Assembly: GCF_024519455.1 (NCBI RefSeq)
Contig: NZ_JALJRY010000015.1
Coordinates: 186,001-250,000, forward strand
Direction of reading: 5' to 3'
DNA: 64,000 nt
DNA from: Streptomyces sp. STR69
GTDB taxonomy: Bacteria; Actinomycetota; Actinomycetes; Streptomycetales; Streptomycetaceae
This document shows positions 33,996 through 41,689 of this stretch, piece after piece. Every line of letters starts with the position of its first letter. Position 1 is the stretch's first letter. A model generated the notes under the pieces. The model was not told the DNA's origin and did not search any database. It saw only the letters and a program-made list of their open reading frames with translations. The position numbers and the translations under genes are program-made.

Positions 33996-34808
33996 TCAAC
34001 TCGTCGCGGATGCCGCTGACTTGATGACCTTCGTGACCAGATCGGGGTGGGAGATCATCACCACGTGCGAGGCGTCAACCACGACCGTGTGCGAACCGGC
34101 CCGCTTGGCCTCGAAGCGCTCCAGGTCGGGCGCGATCGCCCGGTCCTGCGCTGCCACGACCGCCCACGAGGGGATGTCGTGCCAGGCCGCCGCCGTGGTG
34201 ACATCCGTGAACGCCGCCGCACTGATGGGGCGTTGAGAGGCCCCCAGCAGTGCGGAGGTGGACGCCGGGAGGTCGGCGGTGAACACCGCGTGGAACTTCG
34301 CCGTCTGGATGGCCAGATCGGTACCGCCGGAGCCGTCGGGCAGCGGCTGCAGCGCGTCGTTCAGCTGCGACCCGGGGAACCGCGCGGCGAGTTCGCCCAG
34401 TTGCTCGCCCTTGTCGGGCACGAAGGCCGCGACGTACACGAGCGCCTTCACACTCGGGTCGCCCGCGGTCGCCTGGGTGATCACGGCGCCGCCGTAGGAG
34501 TGTCCTACGACGACTTTCGGGCCGTCGATCGTCTTGAGGAGCGCGGAGAGGTAGGCGGCGTCCGAGGTCAGTCCGCGCAGCGGATTGGCGGGCGCCACGA
34601 CGGTGTAGCCCGCCTTCTGCAGCCGTGAGGTCACGGCCGACCAGCTGGACGCGTCGGCGAACGCCCCGTGCACCAGGACCACGGTCGGCTTCGGTGCGCT
34701 GGGCCTGCCTCCGGTGGCGGGTGCCGCCGAGGCGGGGAGAGCGGTGGCCGCGAGGGCGCCGGCCGCGGCAGCCGCCCCGAGAAGTAAGGGTCTACGGGAA
34801 ATCGACAT
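33996..34808 (-). CDS. Tat-exported alpha/beta hydrolase
   Basis: Secreted alpha/beta-hydrolase of 270 residues with an N-terminal twin-arginine-like signal (SRRPLLLGAAAAAGAL) and Ala-rich cleavage region. The oxyanion motif VLVHGAFADASSW, nucleophile elbow VGHSYGG and C-terminal HVVMISHPDLV (catalytic His) are intact; the catalytic Asp lies in the AQDRAI region. It resembles the haloperoxidase/esterase-like subgroup often labelled alpha/beta hydrolase. Forty-one bases downstream of a second hydrolase in the same direction, hence probably one operon. Confidence 0.87.
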   Translation of the reverse strand: MSISRRPLLLGAAAAAGALAATALPASAAPATGGRPSAPKPTVVLVHGAFADASSWSAVTSRLQKAGYTVVAPANPLRGLTSDAAYLSALLKTIDGPKVVVGHSYGGAVITQATAGDPSVKALVYVAAFVPDKGEQLGELAARFPGSQLNDALQPLPDGSGGTDLAIQTAKFHAVFTADLPASTSALLGASQRPISAAAFTDVTTAAAWHDIPSWAVVAAQDRAIAPDLERFEAKRAGSHTVVVDASHVVMISHPDLVTKVIKSAASATS

Positions 34809-34849
34809 GGGTCAGCTCCGGGTGAAGTCGAGGAAGGTGGTGCCGGAGT

Positions 34850-35683
34850 TCAGGCGTAGCGGCGCACGAACGACAGGGCGGTGTCGGCGACTTCCTGCCA
34901 GCCGTTGTCGATGGTCAGTGCGTGGCCCCGGCCCTTGATCTCGGTGATCTCGGTGACGCCCTTGTTGTGCTGCTGCTTCTTGTAGGAGGCGTTGGCGATC
35001 GACCAGGGCACGGTGTGGTCCTTCTCGCCGGAGATGATCAGGAGCGGCCCGCGATCGGGGTTCTCCGTGTCGACCTTGGCCTCGGTCCACGGGTTGAGGT
35101 TCGCCGTGGCCGCCTGGAACAGCGGGGCACCGGGCGCGGGTACGGCGTACGTCTCGTACAGCTCCCGTGCCTCCTCCTCGCTGACGGCGTTGGCGAATCC
35201 GTAGCGGAACTGGTCGTAGGTCAGGGGGACCGCGCGATTGCGGTTGGCGGGGTTGCTGAGGACCGGTGCGGAGGAGCGCAGCGCGGACACCGGCAGCGGC
35301 AGCACACCCCGGAACGGCGCCGGGTCGATCGCCACGGACACGGCGGACAGTCCGCGCCCGGCGAGGATCTGGGTGAGCAGTCCGCCGAAGGAGTGGCCGA
35401 CGATGGCCGGTTTGCGGGTCAGCGTGCCGATCAACTGCGTGAGATGGTCCGCGACTTGGCCGACCGTTTTGCCCGCCATGACCTCGGGGTGCTCGTTGGC
35501 CTCCGCGACCGTCTCCGGGTCGTCGGGCCAGGACAGGGAGACTGGCGCGTACCCGGCCTGCTCGAAGTGGGCTGCCCAGCGGTCCCAACTGCTCGGCAGC
35601 AGCCACAGACCGTGGACGAAGACGACCGGCGTACGTTCGACGGCGTTCGCCTTTTCGAGCTGTTGTACGTCGATGTGGGTCAT
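34850..35683 (-). CDS. Alpha/beta hydrolase (cytoplasmic)
   Basis: Alpha/beta-hydrolase of 277 residues from ATG 35683, without a signal peptide. Oxyanion segment VFVHGLWLLPSSWDRW, nucleophile elbow IVGHSFGG, acid in ISGEKDHTVPW, catalytic His in IKGRGHALTID. The cap insertion around residues 130-190 suggests a lipase/esterase or C-C hydrolase. Substrate unknown. First gene of a two-hydrolase operon, divergent from cyanase. Confidence 0.85.
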   Translation of the reverse strand: MTHIDVQQLEKANAVERTPVVFVHGLWLLPSSWDRWAAHFEQAGYAPVSLSWPDDPETVAEANEHPEVMAGKTVGQVADHLTQLIGTLTRKPAIVGHSFGGLLTQILAGRGLSAVSVAIDPAPFRGVLPLPVSALRSSAPVLSNPANRNRAVPLTYDQFRYGFANAVSEEEARELYETYAVPAPGAPLFQAATANLNPWTEAKVDTENPDRGPLLIISGEKDHTVPWSIANASYKKQQHNKGVTEITEIKGRGHALTIDNGWQEVADTALSFVRRYA

Positions 35684-35826
35684 GTTCGGAAGTATGCGTC
35701 CGAGGGGGTCCTGGAGTCCGGCATACGACCGCACTTGGCGGAGGAGGACGCCATTGTCGCGGCCCGGGTGATCTCCTACGCTGAGCGGCGTGTGGCCAAG
35801 AGTGCTGTCCGGGAACGGAGTTGCGC

Positions 35827-36273
35827 ATGCTCAGCAAGGGTGAAGCCGGCGAAGCGGTCCGCCTGGCCAAGGTGAAGACCGGTGTCACATGGGCCCAGTT
35901 GGCCGAGGCCGTCGGCCGGCCGCTCGCGTGGACCACGGCGGCGCTGCTCGGCCAGCACCCCATGACCAAGGACGAGGCAGCGACGGCCGCAGCCCTCCTC
36001 GAACTCGGCGAGGACGCCGCCCTCGCCTTCCAACTCCAGCCGACCCGGGGCGCGTTGGACGCGGCGGTTCCCGTGGACCCCACGATCTACCGGCTCTACG
36101 AGGTCATCCAGGTCTACGGCCCCACCATCAAGGAACTGATCCACGAGCAGTGCGGCGACGGCATCATGAGCGCCATCAACTTCCGCCTCGACGTCAGCCG
36201 CGTGCCCGACCCTGCCGGTGACCGAGTCGTCATCACCCTCGACGGGAAGTACCTCCAGTACCAGTGGGAGTGA
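35827..36273 (+). CDS. cynS: Cyanate hydratase (cyanase)
   Basis: Decomposes cyanate with bicarbonate to carbamate and CO2, giving ammonia and two CO2 in total. From ATG 35827 (CGGAG upstream) the protein has 148 residues, the usual length. The N-terminal helical domain (VRLAKVKTGVTWAQLAEAVGR) is followed by the catalytic domain with the conserved Arg and Glu in IYRLYEVIQVYGPTIKELIHE and the active-site Ser in GIMSAINF. The C-terminus is GKYLQYQWE. No cyanate transporter or carbonic anhydrase gene is adjacent. Its end overlaps the convergent HxlR gene by 41 bp. Confidence 0.95.
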   Translation: MLSKGEAGEAVRLAKVKTGVTWAQLAEAVGRPLAWTTAALLGQHPMTKDEAATAAALLELGEDAALAFQLQPTRGALDAAVPVDPTIYRLYEVIQVYGPTIKELIHEQCGDGIMSAINFRLDVSRVPDPAGDRVVITLDGKYLQYQWE

Positions 36274-36595
36274 CCATGAGGTGCTCCTCGGCCCAGACGG
36301 CCAGCGCGGCGAGGGGGATCAGGAAGGCGTCGCCGTGCGGGGTGAGGGCGTAGGAGGAGCGCTGCGGGATGCGGGTGAGGAGACCGGCGGCGGCCAGTTC
36401 GTGCAGGCGGTCGGCGAGCATGCGGTCGCTGATGCCGGGCACCCGCTCGCGCACCTCGCCGAAGCCAGCCGGGCCCTTGGCCAGCGCGGCGAGGACCAGG
36501 CCGCTCCAGCGCCTGCCGAGCAGGGCGAACGCGTGGGTCAACGCCTCGACGGGCGGGGGAAGTTCGGGATTCGCTGAGGAGAGCTGCTTCGTCAT
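36233..36595 (-). CDS. HxlR-family transcriptional regulator
   Basis: Small winged-helix regulator of 120 residues from ATG 36595. HxlR pattern: ALTHAFALLGRRWSGLVLAALAKGPAGFGEVRERVPGISDRMLADRLHELAAAGLL and YALTPHGDAFL. These proteins often respond to aldehydes, quinones or disulfide stress. The Cys found near the N-terminus of some relatives is absent. It may control the MFS exporter encoded downstream in the same direction (122 bases) or cyanase. Confidence 0.88.
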   Translation of the reverse strand: MTKQLSSANPELPPPVEALTHAFALLGRRWSGLVLAALAKGPAGFGEVRERVPGISDRMLADRLHELAAAGLLTRIPQRSSYALTPHGDAFLIPLAALAVWAEEHLMVTPTGTGGTSRRG

Positions 36596-36717
36596 ACGGG
36601 GCTCCAGCGGCGCGGTGGCCCTACCCACCTGCGGTGCCCCGCCGCGCAGGGCTGCGGGGCGCCGCGGGCACGGTCTTCGCGCCGGTTCGACGTGATGGTG
36701 CCTGGATGTGCGGGGGC

Positions 36718-38247
36718 TCAGCCCATGTGGACCGGGGCAGCGCCTTCGGTGTGCTGCTGCCGGCCCGCGTCGACGGCGAACGCGGTCACGGCGGCACCGG
36801 CCACGAACACGACTCCGGCGGCGACGAAGGCCATCGTGTAGCCGTGGGTGAGAGCGTCACCCGCCTTCGAGACAAGGCCCAAGTCCCTTGTCGCCAGGCC
36901 GCGGTAGAGCGCGGAGGCCGCATGGGGCAGCTTGTCGTCGGCCGCCGAGTTCGAGATCGTCGACAGGACGGCGAGGCCCAGGGCACCACCGATCTGCTGG
37001 GCCGTGTTGAGCAGGGCCGAGGCGATACCGGTGTCCTGGTGGGCGACACCGCTCACCGCGCCCAGCGTCATCGGCACGAAGCTCATGCCCAGACCAAGAG
37101 CGGTGACGAACATTGCGGGCATCAGGTGCCCGGCGTAGGACGAGTCCGGCTCCAGGGTGGCGAACCAGAACATGCCGACCGCCGCGACCAGCAGGCCCGG
37201 TGCGGCGATCAGCCGGGGCGCGATGTGGGCGACGAGCTTGGAACTGATGCCCGCCGCCGCGGCCATGCCGAAACTGAACGGCAGATACGCGAAGCCGGTC
37301 TTGATGGGGCTGTAGCCGAGGATCAGCTGCATATAGAGCGTCAGGAAGTAGAAGAAGGCGAACATGCCGGAGCCGATGAACAGCATGGTGGCGTAACTGC
37401 CCGACCGATTACGGTCGTTGAACAGGCGCAGCGGCATCATCGGGTCCGGCGTACGGGCCTGGAGGGACAGGAACGCCACCAGCAGAACGGCGGCGACCGC
37501 GAAGCAGCCCAGTGTGAGGCCGTTGGTCCAGCCGTGCTCGCCGCCGCGCGTGATGCCGTAGACGAGGGAGATCAGACCGCCGGTCCCGGTGACGGCACCA
37601 GGGACGTCCAGGCGGCCCGGGTGGCGCTCGGCCTCGACGAGGCTGCGGGTGCCGGCGAGGACGGCGAGGCCGATGGGGATGTTGACGAAGAACACCCAGC
37701 GCCAGTCCAGCACATCGGTGAGCAGACCGCCGAGCAGCAGGCCCACCGTGGCACCGAGGCCGCCCATCGCGGCGTAGACGCCCATCGCCCGGTTGCGAGG
37801 CTTGCCCGCCGGGAAGGTGGTCGTGATCAGCGCCAGCGCGCTGGGTGCGGCGAGGGCCGCGCCGACGCCCTGGAGGATGCGCGCGCCGATCAACAGGCCC
37901 TCGTTCGGGGCGAGTCCACCGAGCAGGGACGCGAGGGTGAAGACGGCGATGCCCACCTGGAAGATCCGGCGGCGGCCGAACAGGTCCCCGGCCTTTCCGC
38001 CGAGCAGCAGCAGACCGCCGAAGGCCAGCGCGTACGAGTTGACGATCCACGCCAGATTCGCGTCGGAGACGCCGAGGTCCGTCTGGATGGCGGGCAGGGC
38101 GATATTCGTGATGGTGGCATCGAGGATGACCATCAACTGGGCCGCCGCGATGACGAAAAGGGCGAGACCGAGATGCCGGTCTCTGGGGGCGGGAGCGGAA
38201 TGCTCCGGTGCCGTGGAAGTGGCGGTGGCCACGCTCTCAGCAGACAT
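36718..38247 (-). CDS. MFS multidrug exporter, DHA2/EmrB-QacA family
   Basis: Proton-driven exporter of 509 residues with about 14 membrane helices. Helix 1 has the DHA2 signature MVILDATITNIALPAIQTDL, motif A is GGKAGDLFGRRRIFQVG, motif B RILQGVGAALAAPSAL and motif C is around GGLGATVGLLLGG. N- and C-terminal tails are polar. Likely to confer drug resistance or to export a metabolite. The 288-base region upstream (38248-38535) holds its promoter and the end of the ECF42 transcript; no clear terminator stem is visible there. Confidence 0.9.
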   Translation of the reverse strand: MSAESVATATSTAPEHSAPAPRDRHLGLALFVIAAAQLMVILDATITNIALPAIQTDLGVSDANLAWIVNSYALAFGGLLLLGGKAGDLFGRRRIFQVGIAVFTLASLLGGLAPNEGLLIGARILQGVGAALAAPSALALITTTFPAGKPRNRAMGVYAAMGGLGATVGLLLGGLLTDVLDWRWVFFVNIPIGLAVLAGTRSLVEAERHPGRLDVPGAVTGTGGLISLVYGITRGGEHGWTNGLTLGCFAVAAVLLVAFLSLQARTPDPMMPLRLFNDRNRSGSYATMLFIGSGMFAFFYFLTLYMQLILGYSPIKTGFAYLPFSFGMAAAAGISSKLVAHIAPRLIAAPGLLVAAVGMFWFATLEPDSSYAGHLMPAMFVTALGLGMSFVPMTLGAVSGVAHQDTGIASALLNTAQQIGGALGLAVLSTISNSAADDKLPHAASALYRGLATRDLGLVSKAGDALTHGYTMAFVAAGVVFVAGAAVTAFAVDAGRQQHTEGAAPVHMG

Positions 38248-38535
38248 GGTTCAAGAACTCCAGGGAGTGCCGCGAACAGGGAAAGGTGAGAGTGAACGGA
38301 ATCCGGTGAGAAGCGGAACACTCGCTGTGCAATCCGAGGTCGGGGCGCCGACACGGCACATCGCTCGACCTCGGGACGAGTGCTCACCGTAGCAGCGATT
38401 CACCGTCGGTCGTGACCCGACAACTCCCTTTCCGGTGTTGCCAATATCGCCCTTGACGAAGCCTCCCATGGTGTGGGCAAGGGGAATTCGGGACGCCCGT
38501 CAATTGCCCATACTTTCCGGGAAAAAGCAAACAGC

Positions 38536-39681
38536 TCACACGGATCGGAGGGAATTCAGCCGGGCTGCCTGGCGGGTCAGATGGTCGCGCTCGGCGAGAT
38601 TGGGGGCCTTGTGTGCCGCCTCCGCGTACAGCCGGGCCGCCGTCGTCGGATCGCCGTCGCGCTCGTGGAGGTAGGCCGCCACGGCGGTGTGGCGGGGCAG
38701 CGAGTCGTCCACGGCGGCGAGTGCGGCCAGACCCGCGCGCGGGCCGTCGGCCTCGCCGACCGCCACCGCGCGGTTGAGGCGGACCACCGGGCTGTCGGTC
38801 AGGCCGGCGAGTTCGTCGTACCACTCGACGATCTGCACCCAGTCCGTCTCCTCGGCGACGGGCGCGTCCGCGTGCAGCGCCGCGATCGCGGCCTGCGCCT
38901 GGAACTCACCCAACTGGTCCCGGGCGAGGGCGAGTTGAAGGATCGTGACACCCTCGGCGATCAACGTGGTGTCCCACCGCCCGCGGTCCTGCTCGGCGAG
39001 CGGCACCAGGGTGCCGTCCGGCGTGGTCCGGGCGGCGCGGCGGGCGTGGTGGAGCAGCATGAGCGCGAGCAGGCCCGACACCTCGGGGTGGTCGATCGCG
39101 CCCGCGACCTGCCGGGTGAGTCGGATGGCCTCTGCGGCGAGGTCGACATCACCGGAGTAGCCCTCGTTGAAGACCAGGTAGAGGACGCGCAGCACGGTGG
39201 CGACATCGCCGGGCTGGTCGAGCCGCACGCCGGACACAGTGCGCTTGGCCCGGCTGATGCGCTGGGCCATCGTCGCCTCGGGCACCAGATAGGCCTGCGC
39301 GATCTGGCGCGTGGTGAGCCCGCCGACCGCGCGCAGCGTGAGCGCGACGGCCGACGACGGCGTCAACGACGGGTGTGCGCACAGGAAGTAGAGCTGGAGC
39401 GTGTCGTCCGCCGCGGGCGTGGGGCCGGGAGACGGCTCCTCGTCCACCAGGTCCTCGCGTCTACGGCGGGCGGTGTCCGCGCGCGTCGCGTCGAGGAACC
39501 GCCGCCACGCCACCGTGACGAGCCACCCCTTCGGGTCGCGCGGCGGATCGTCCGGCCAGACCCGGACCGCCTCGACCAGTGCGTCCTGTACGGCGTCCTC
39601 GGCCGCCGCGAAGTCTGCTCCGCGGCGGACGAGGATGCCGAGCACGCTCGGCGTGAGGCTCCTCAGCAGGACCTCGTTCAC
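38536..39681 (-). CDS. ECF42-group sigma factor, second copy in the window
   Basis: Sigma factor of 381 residues from GTG 39681, overlapping the DGPF stop by GTGA. Sigma-2 covers about residues 5-70 (ADFAAAEDAVQDALVEAVRVW, DPKGWLVTVAWRRFLDATRAD), sigma-4 about 95-150 (LCAHPSLTPSSAVALTLRAVGGLTTRQIAQAYLVPEATMAQR), and the C-terminal helical extension fills the rest (LYLVFNEGYSGDVDLAAEAIRL, VVRLNRAVAVGEADGPRAG). It is clearly paralogous to, but distinct from, the ECF42 at 11227. No anti-sigma gene is present, as usual for this group. Confidence 0.93.
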   Translation of the reverse strand: MNEVLLRSLTPSVLGILVRRGADFAAAEDAVQDALVEAVRVWPDDPPRDPKGWLVTVAWRRFLDATRADTARRRREDLVDEEPSPGPTPAADDTLQLYFLCAHPSLTPSSAVALTLRAVGGLTTRQIAQAYLVPEATMAQRISRAKRTVSGVRLDQPGDVATVLRVLYLVFNEGYSGDVDLAAEAIRLTRQVAGAIDHPEVSGLLALMLLHHARRAARTTPDGTLVPLAEQDRGRWDTTLIAEGVTILQLALARDQLGEFQAQAAIAALHADAPVAEETDWVQIVEWYDELAGLTDSPVVRLNRAVAVGEADGPRAGLAALAAVDDSLPRHTAVAAYLHERDGDPTTAARLYAEAAHKAPNLAERDHLTRQAARLNSLRSV

Positions 39682-40097
39682 TTGAAAGTGCAGTCCGTGG
39701 TGGTGGAGTGGACGCCCAGGAACGGGCGCAGCTCCAGCCACTCGTGGATCGGCCTGCCACCCGCTCCGGGGGCGGCCGACAGCTCGCCGGCCAGTTCCAC
39801 GGCCCGCTCGTAGCTGTCGACGTCGATGATCATCCAGCCGGCGATGACGTCCTTGGTCTCGGCGAACGGGCCGTCGGTGACCGGCGGGCGCCCTTCGCCG
39901 TCGTAGCGGACGAACGTCCCCTCGGGCGAGAGGGCCTGGCTGTCCACGTACTCGCCGGTCTTCTCCAGCCGGGCCGCGAAGTCGTTCATGTACTGGACGT
40001 GGGCCGTGATCTCCTCGGGTGTCCACTGGTCCATCGGGACGTCGTTCACGGCGGCGGGGGCGCCGCGGTAGTGCTTCAGCAGCAGGTACTTGGCCAT
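39678..40097 (-). CDS. DGPF/YCII-domain protein of the second ECF42 module
   Basis: YCII-related protein of 139 residues from ATG 40097 (GGAGAA upstream). Signature VTDGPFAETKDVIAG; N-terminus MAKYLLLKHYRGAP is typical of the longer DGPF form. It is translationally coupled to the ECF42 sigma gene and carries the predicted ECF42 promoter 52 bases upstream of its start. Confidence 0.9.
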   Translation of the reverse strand: MAKYLLLKHYRGAPAAVNDVPMDQWTPEEITAHVQYMNDFAARLEKTGEYVDSQALSPEGTFVRYDGEGRPPVTDGPFAETKDVIAGWMIIDVDSYERAVELAGELSAAPGAGGRPIHEWLELRPFLGVHSTTTDCTFK

Positions 40098-40149
40098 GGT
40101 CGTTCTCCTCGGTGCCGGCACGACCCATTGTGGTCGCGTTCACCTCGGG

Positions 40150-40176
40150 GACGGAGCCGGGCGCGGGTTCTCGACA
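40150..40176 (-). promoter_or_regulatory. Predicted ECF42-type promoter, TGTCGA-N17-CGTC
   Basis: On the minus strand TGTCGA (40176-40171), 17 bases, CGTC (40153-40150), upstream of the DGPF gene. Identical boxes and spacing to 10183-10209. Confidence 0.78.
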
Positions 40177-40267
40177 TGGGTGAGCGGATTTCTTCGCGCG
40201 AGTTTCGCGGGCTCTGTGGGGGGAGGGCGGAAAGGGAGGCGTACTCACTCCTCTTCCCTTCTTAACG

Positions 40268-40300
40268 TATAGCGCACCGGGGGGCTTGCGGCAAGGCCCC
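40268..40300 (+). promoter_or_regulatory. Rifamycin-associated element (RAE) and overlapping promoter
   Basis: The inverted repeat GGGGCTTGC/GCAAGGCCCC at 40281-40300 matches, as I recall it, the published RAE found upstream of rifamycin-inactivating genes (rph, rgt, rox/iri) and helR in actinomycetes. A TATAGC -10-like hexamer (40268-40273) ends seven bases before it, so the RAE would lie at or just after the transcription start, 58 bases before the glycosyltransferase start. RAE-controlled genes are induced by rifamycins. Confidence 0.9.
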
Positions 40301-40358
40301 CGTCGTACCGCAGAATGTCCGGCCTGAGGGCATGACCTGCGGAAATGGGAGTCGCGGA

Positions 40359-41594
40359 ATGCGTGTGCTGTTGACGACGTGGGGATCGCGCGGGGATGTC
40401 GAACCGCTGGCGGGACTCGCGGCGCGGTTGCTGGAACTCGGCGCGGAGGTCCGGGTGTGCGCGCCGGCGGACGAGGAGTTCGTGGAGCTGCTGGCCCGGA
40501 TCGGCGTGCCGCTGGTGCCGCTCGGGCCGACGGTGCACTCGGTGGTCACGGGGGCGAGGCCGCCGTCGCCCGGGGCCGCCTTCCGGCTCGCGCCCGAGCT
40601 GGTCGCCGCCCGGTACGAGACGCTGACGGCGGCGGCCGAGGGGTGTGACGTGCTGCTGGCGACCGGCCTGATGCCGGCGGGCGCCCGCTCGGTGGCTGAG
40701 AAACTGGGCATCCGCTATGTGTTCGCGTGCTTCCACACGGTCGGCCTGCCGTCGCGGCACCGCCGTCCGCCGTCGCGGCCGGGCACACCGTCCCCGGAGG
40801 AAGAGACCGACAACAAGGTGCTGTGGGAGCAGGACGCCCAGCGCGTGAACGCCCTGTACGGCGAGGCCGAGAACAGGCACCGGGCGGAGATCGGGCTGCC
40901 ACCGGTGGAGAACGTCCGCGACTACGTCTTCACCGAGCGGCCGTGGCTGGCGGCGGACCCGGCCCTCGTCCCGTGGCAGGACCTGACGGATCTCGACGTC
41001 GTGACCACCGGACCGTGGATCCTGCCGGACGAACGCCCGCTCCCGGACGAGCTGGAGACGTTCCTGAAGGCCGGCGAATCGCCGGTGTACGTCGGCTTCG
41101 GCAGCATCGCCCTGCGCACCACACCGGACCTGGCCGGGATCGCCATCGAGGCCATCCGCGCGCGAGGTCGCCGTGTCGTCCTCGCCCGGGGCTGGGCGAA
41201 CCTCGCCCCGATCGACGACCGGGACGACTGCTTCGTCGTAGGAGAGGTCAACCACCAGGCACTCTTCCGTCGGGTGGCTGCCGTCGTGCACCACGGCGGC
41301 GCGGGCACCACGACGACCGCCGCACTGGCCGGCGTGCCTCAGCTGGTGGTGCCGCAGATCGTGGACCAGCCATACTGGGCCGCAGGGGTGGCCGAGCTGG
41401 GCATCGGCGCGGCACACGACGGTCCGACGCCGACCTACGACTCCCTGTCGGCCGCGCTCACCATCGTCCTGGCTCCGGAGACCCGGGCACGGGCGCGGGC
41501 CGTGGCCGGCACGATCCGCACCGACGGGACGACAGTGGCCGCGAAGATGCTCCTCGACCCGGCCGGCGGGGAAAGGCCGACCACACGCGCGTGA
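40359..41594 (+). CDS. rgt: Rifamycin glycosyltransferase (GT1 family)
   Basis: Nucleotide-sugar-dependent GT-B glycosyltransferase of 411 residues from ATG 40359. The N-terminus MRVLLTTWGSRGDVEPL is that of the antibiotic-modifying GT1 group, and the donor-site signature HHGGAGTTTTAALAGVPQLVVP with the DQPYWA motif lies near residue 310. In general this family glycosylates aglycones or drugs; the RAE directly upstream and HelR downstream identify it as the rifamycin-inactivating Rgt, which glucosylates the ansa chain C23 hydroxyl in described cases. The family call is firm; the drug specificity rests on context. Confidence 0.85.
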   Translation: MRVLLTTWGSRGDVEPLAGLAARLLELGAEVRVCAPADEEFVELLARIGVPLVPLGPTVHSVVTGARPPSPGAAFRLAPELVAARYETLTAAAEGCDVLLATGLMPAGARSVAEKLGIRYVFACFHTVGLPSRHRRPPSRPGTPSPEEETDNKVLWEQDAQRVNALYGEAENRHRAEIGLPPVENVRDYVFTERPWLAADPALVPWQDLTDLDVVTTGPWILPDERPLPDELETFLKAGESPVYVGFGSIALRTTPDLAGIAIEAIRARGRRVVLARGWANLAPIDDRDDCFVVGEVNHQALFRRVAAVVHHGGAGTTTTAALAGVPQLVVPQIVDQPYWAAGVAELGIGAAHDGPTPTYDSLSAALTIVLAPETRARARAVAGTIRTDGTTVAAKMLLDPAGGERPTTRA

Positions 41595-41689
41595 ACCGGC
41601 CGAACCCCGCACACGAGAACCCGTACGCACCGGTCCACACGGCCTGCCGCCCGCACGGCCGTGAGCGACCTCAGATCGGAATTGATGCC

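Noticed and set aside
38248..38535. Small ORFs in the gap between the MFS and second ECF42 genes
   Set aside because: No ribosome binding sites or family pattern; the region is best seen as the MFS promoter and the end of the sigma-factor transcript.
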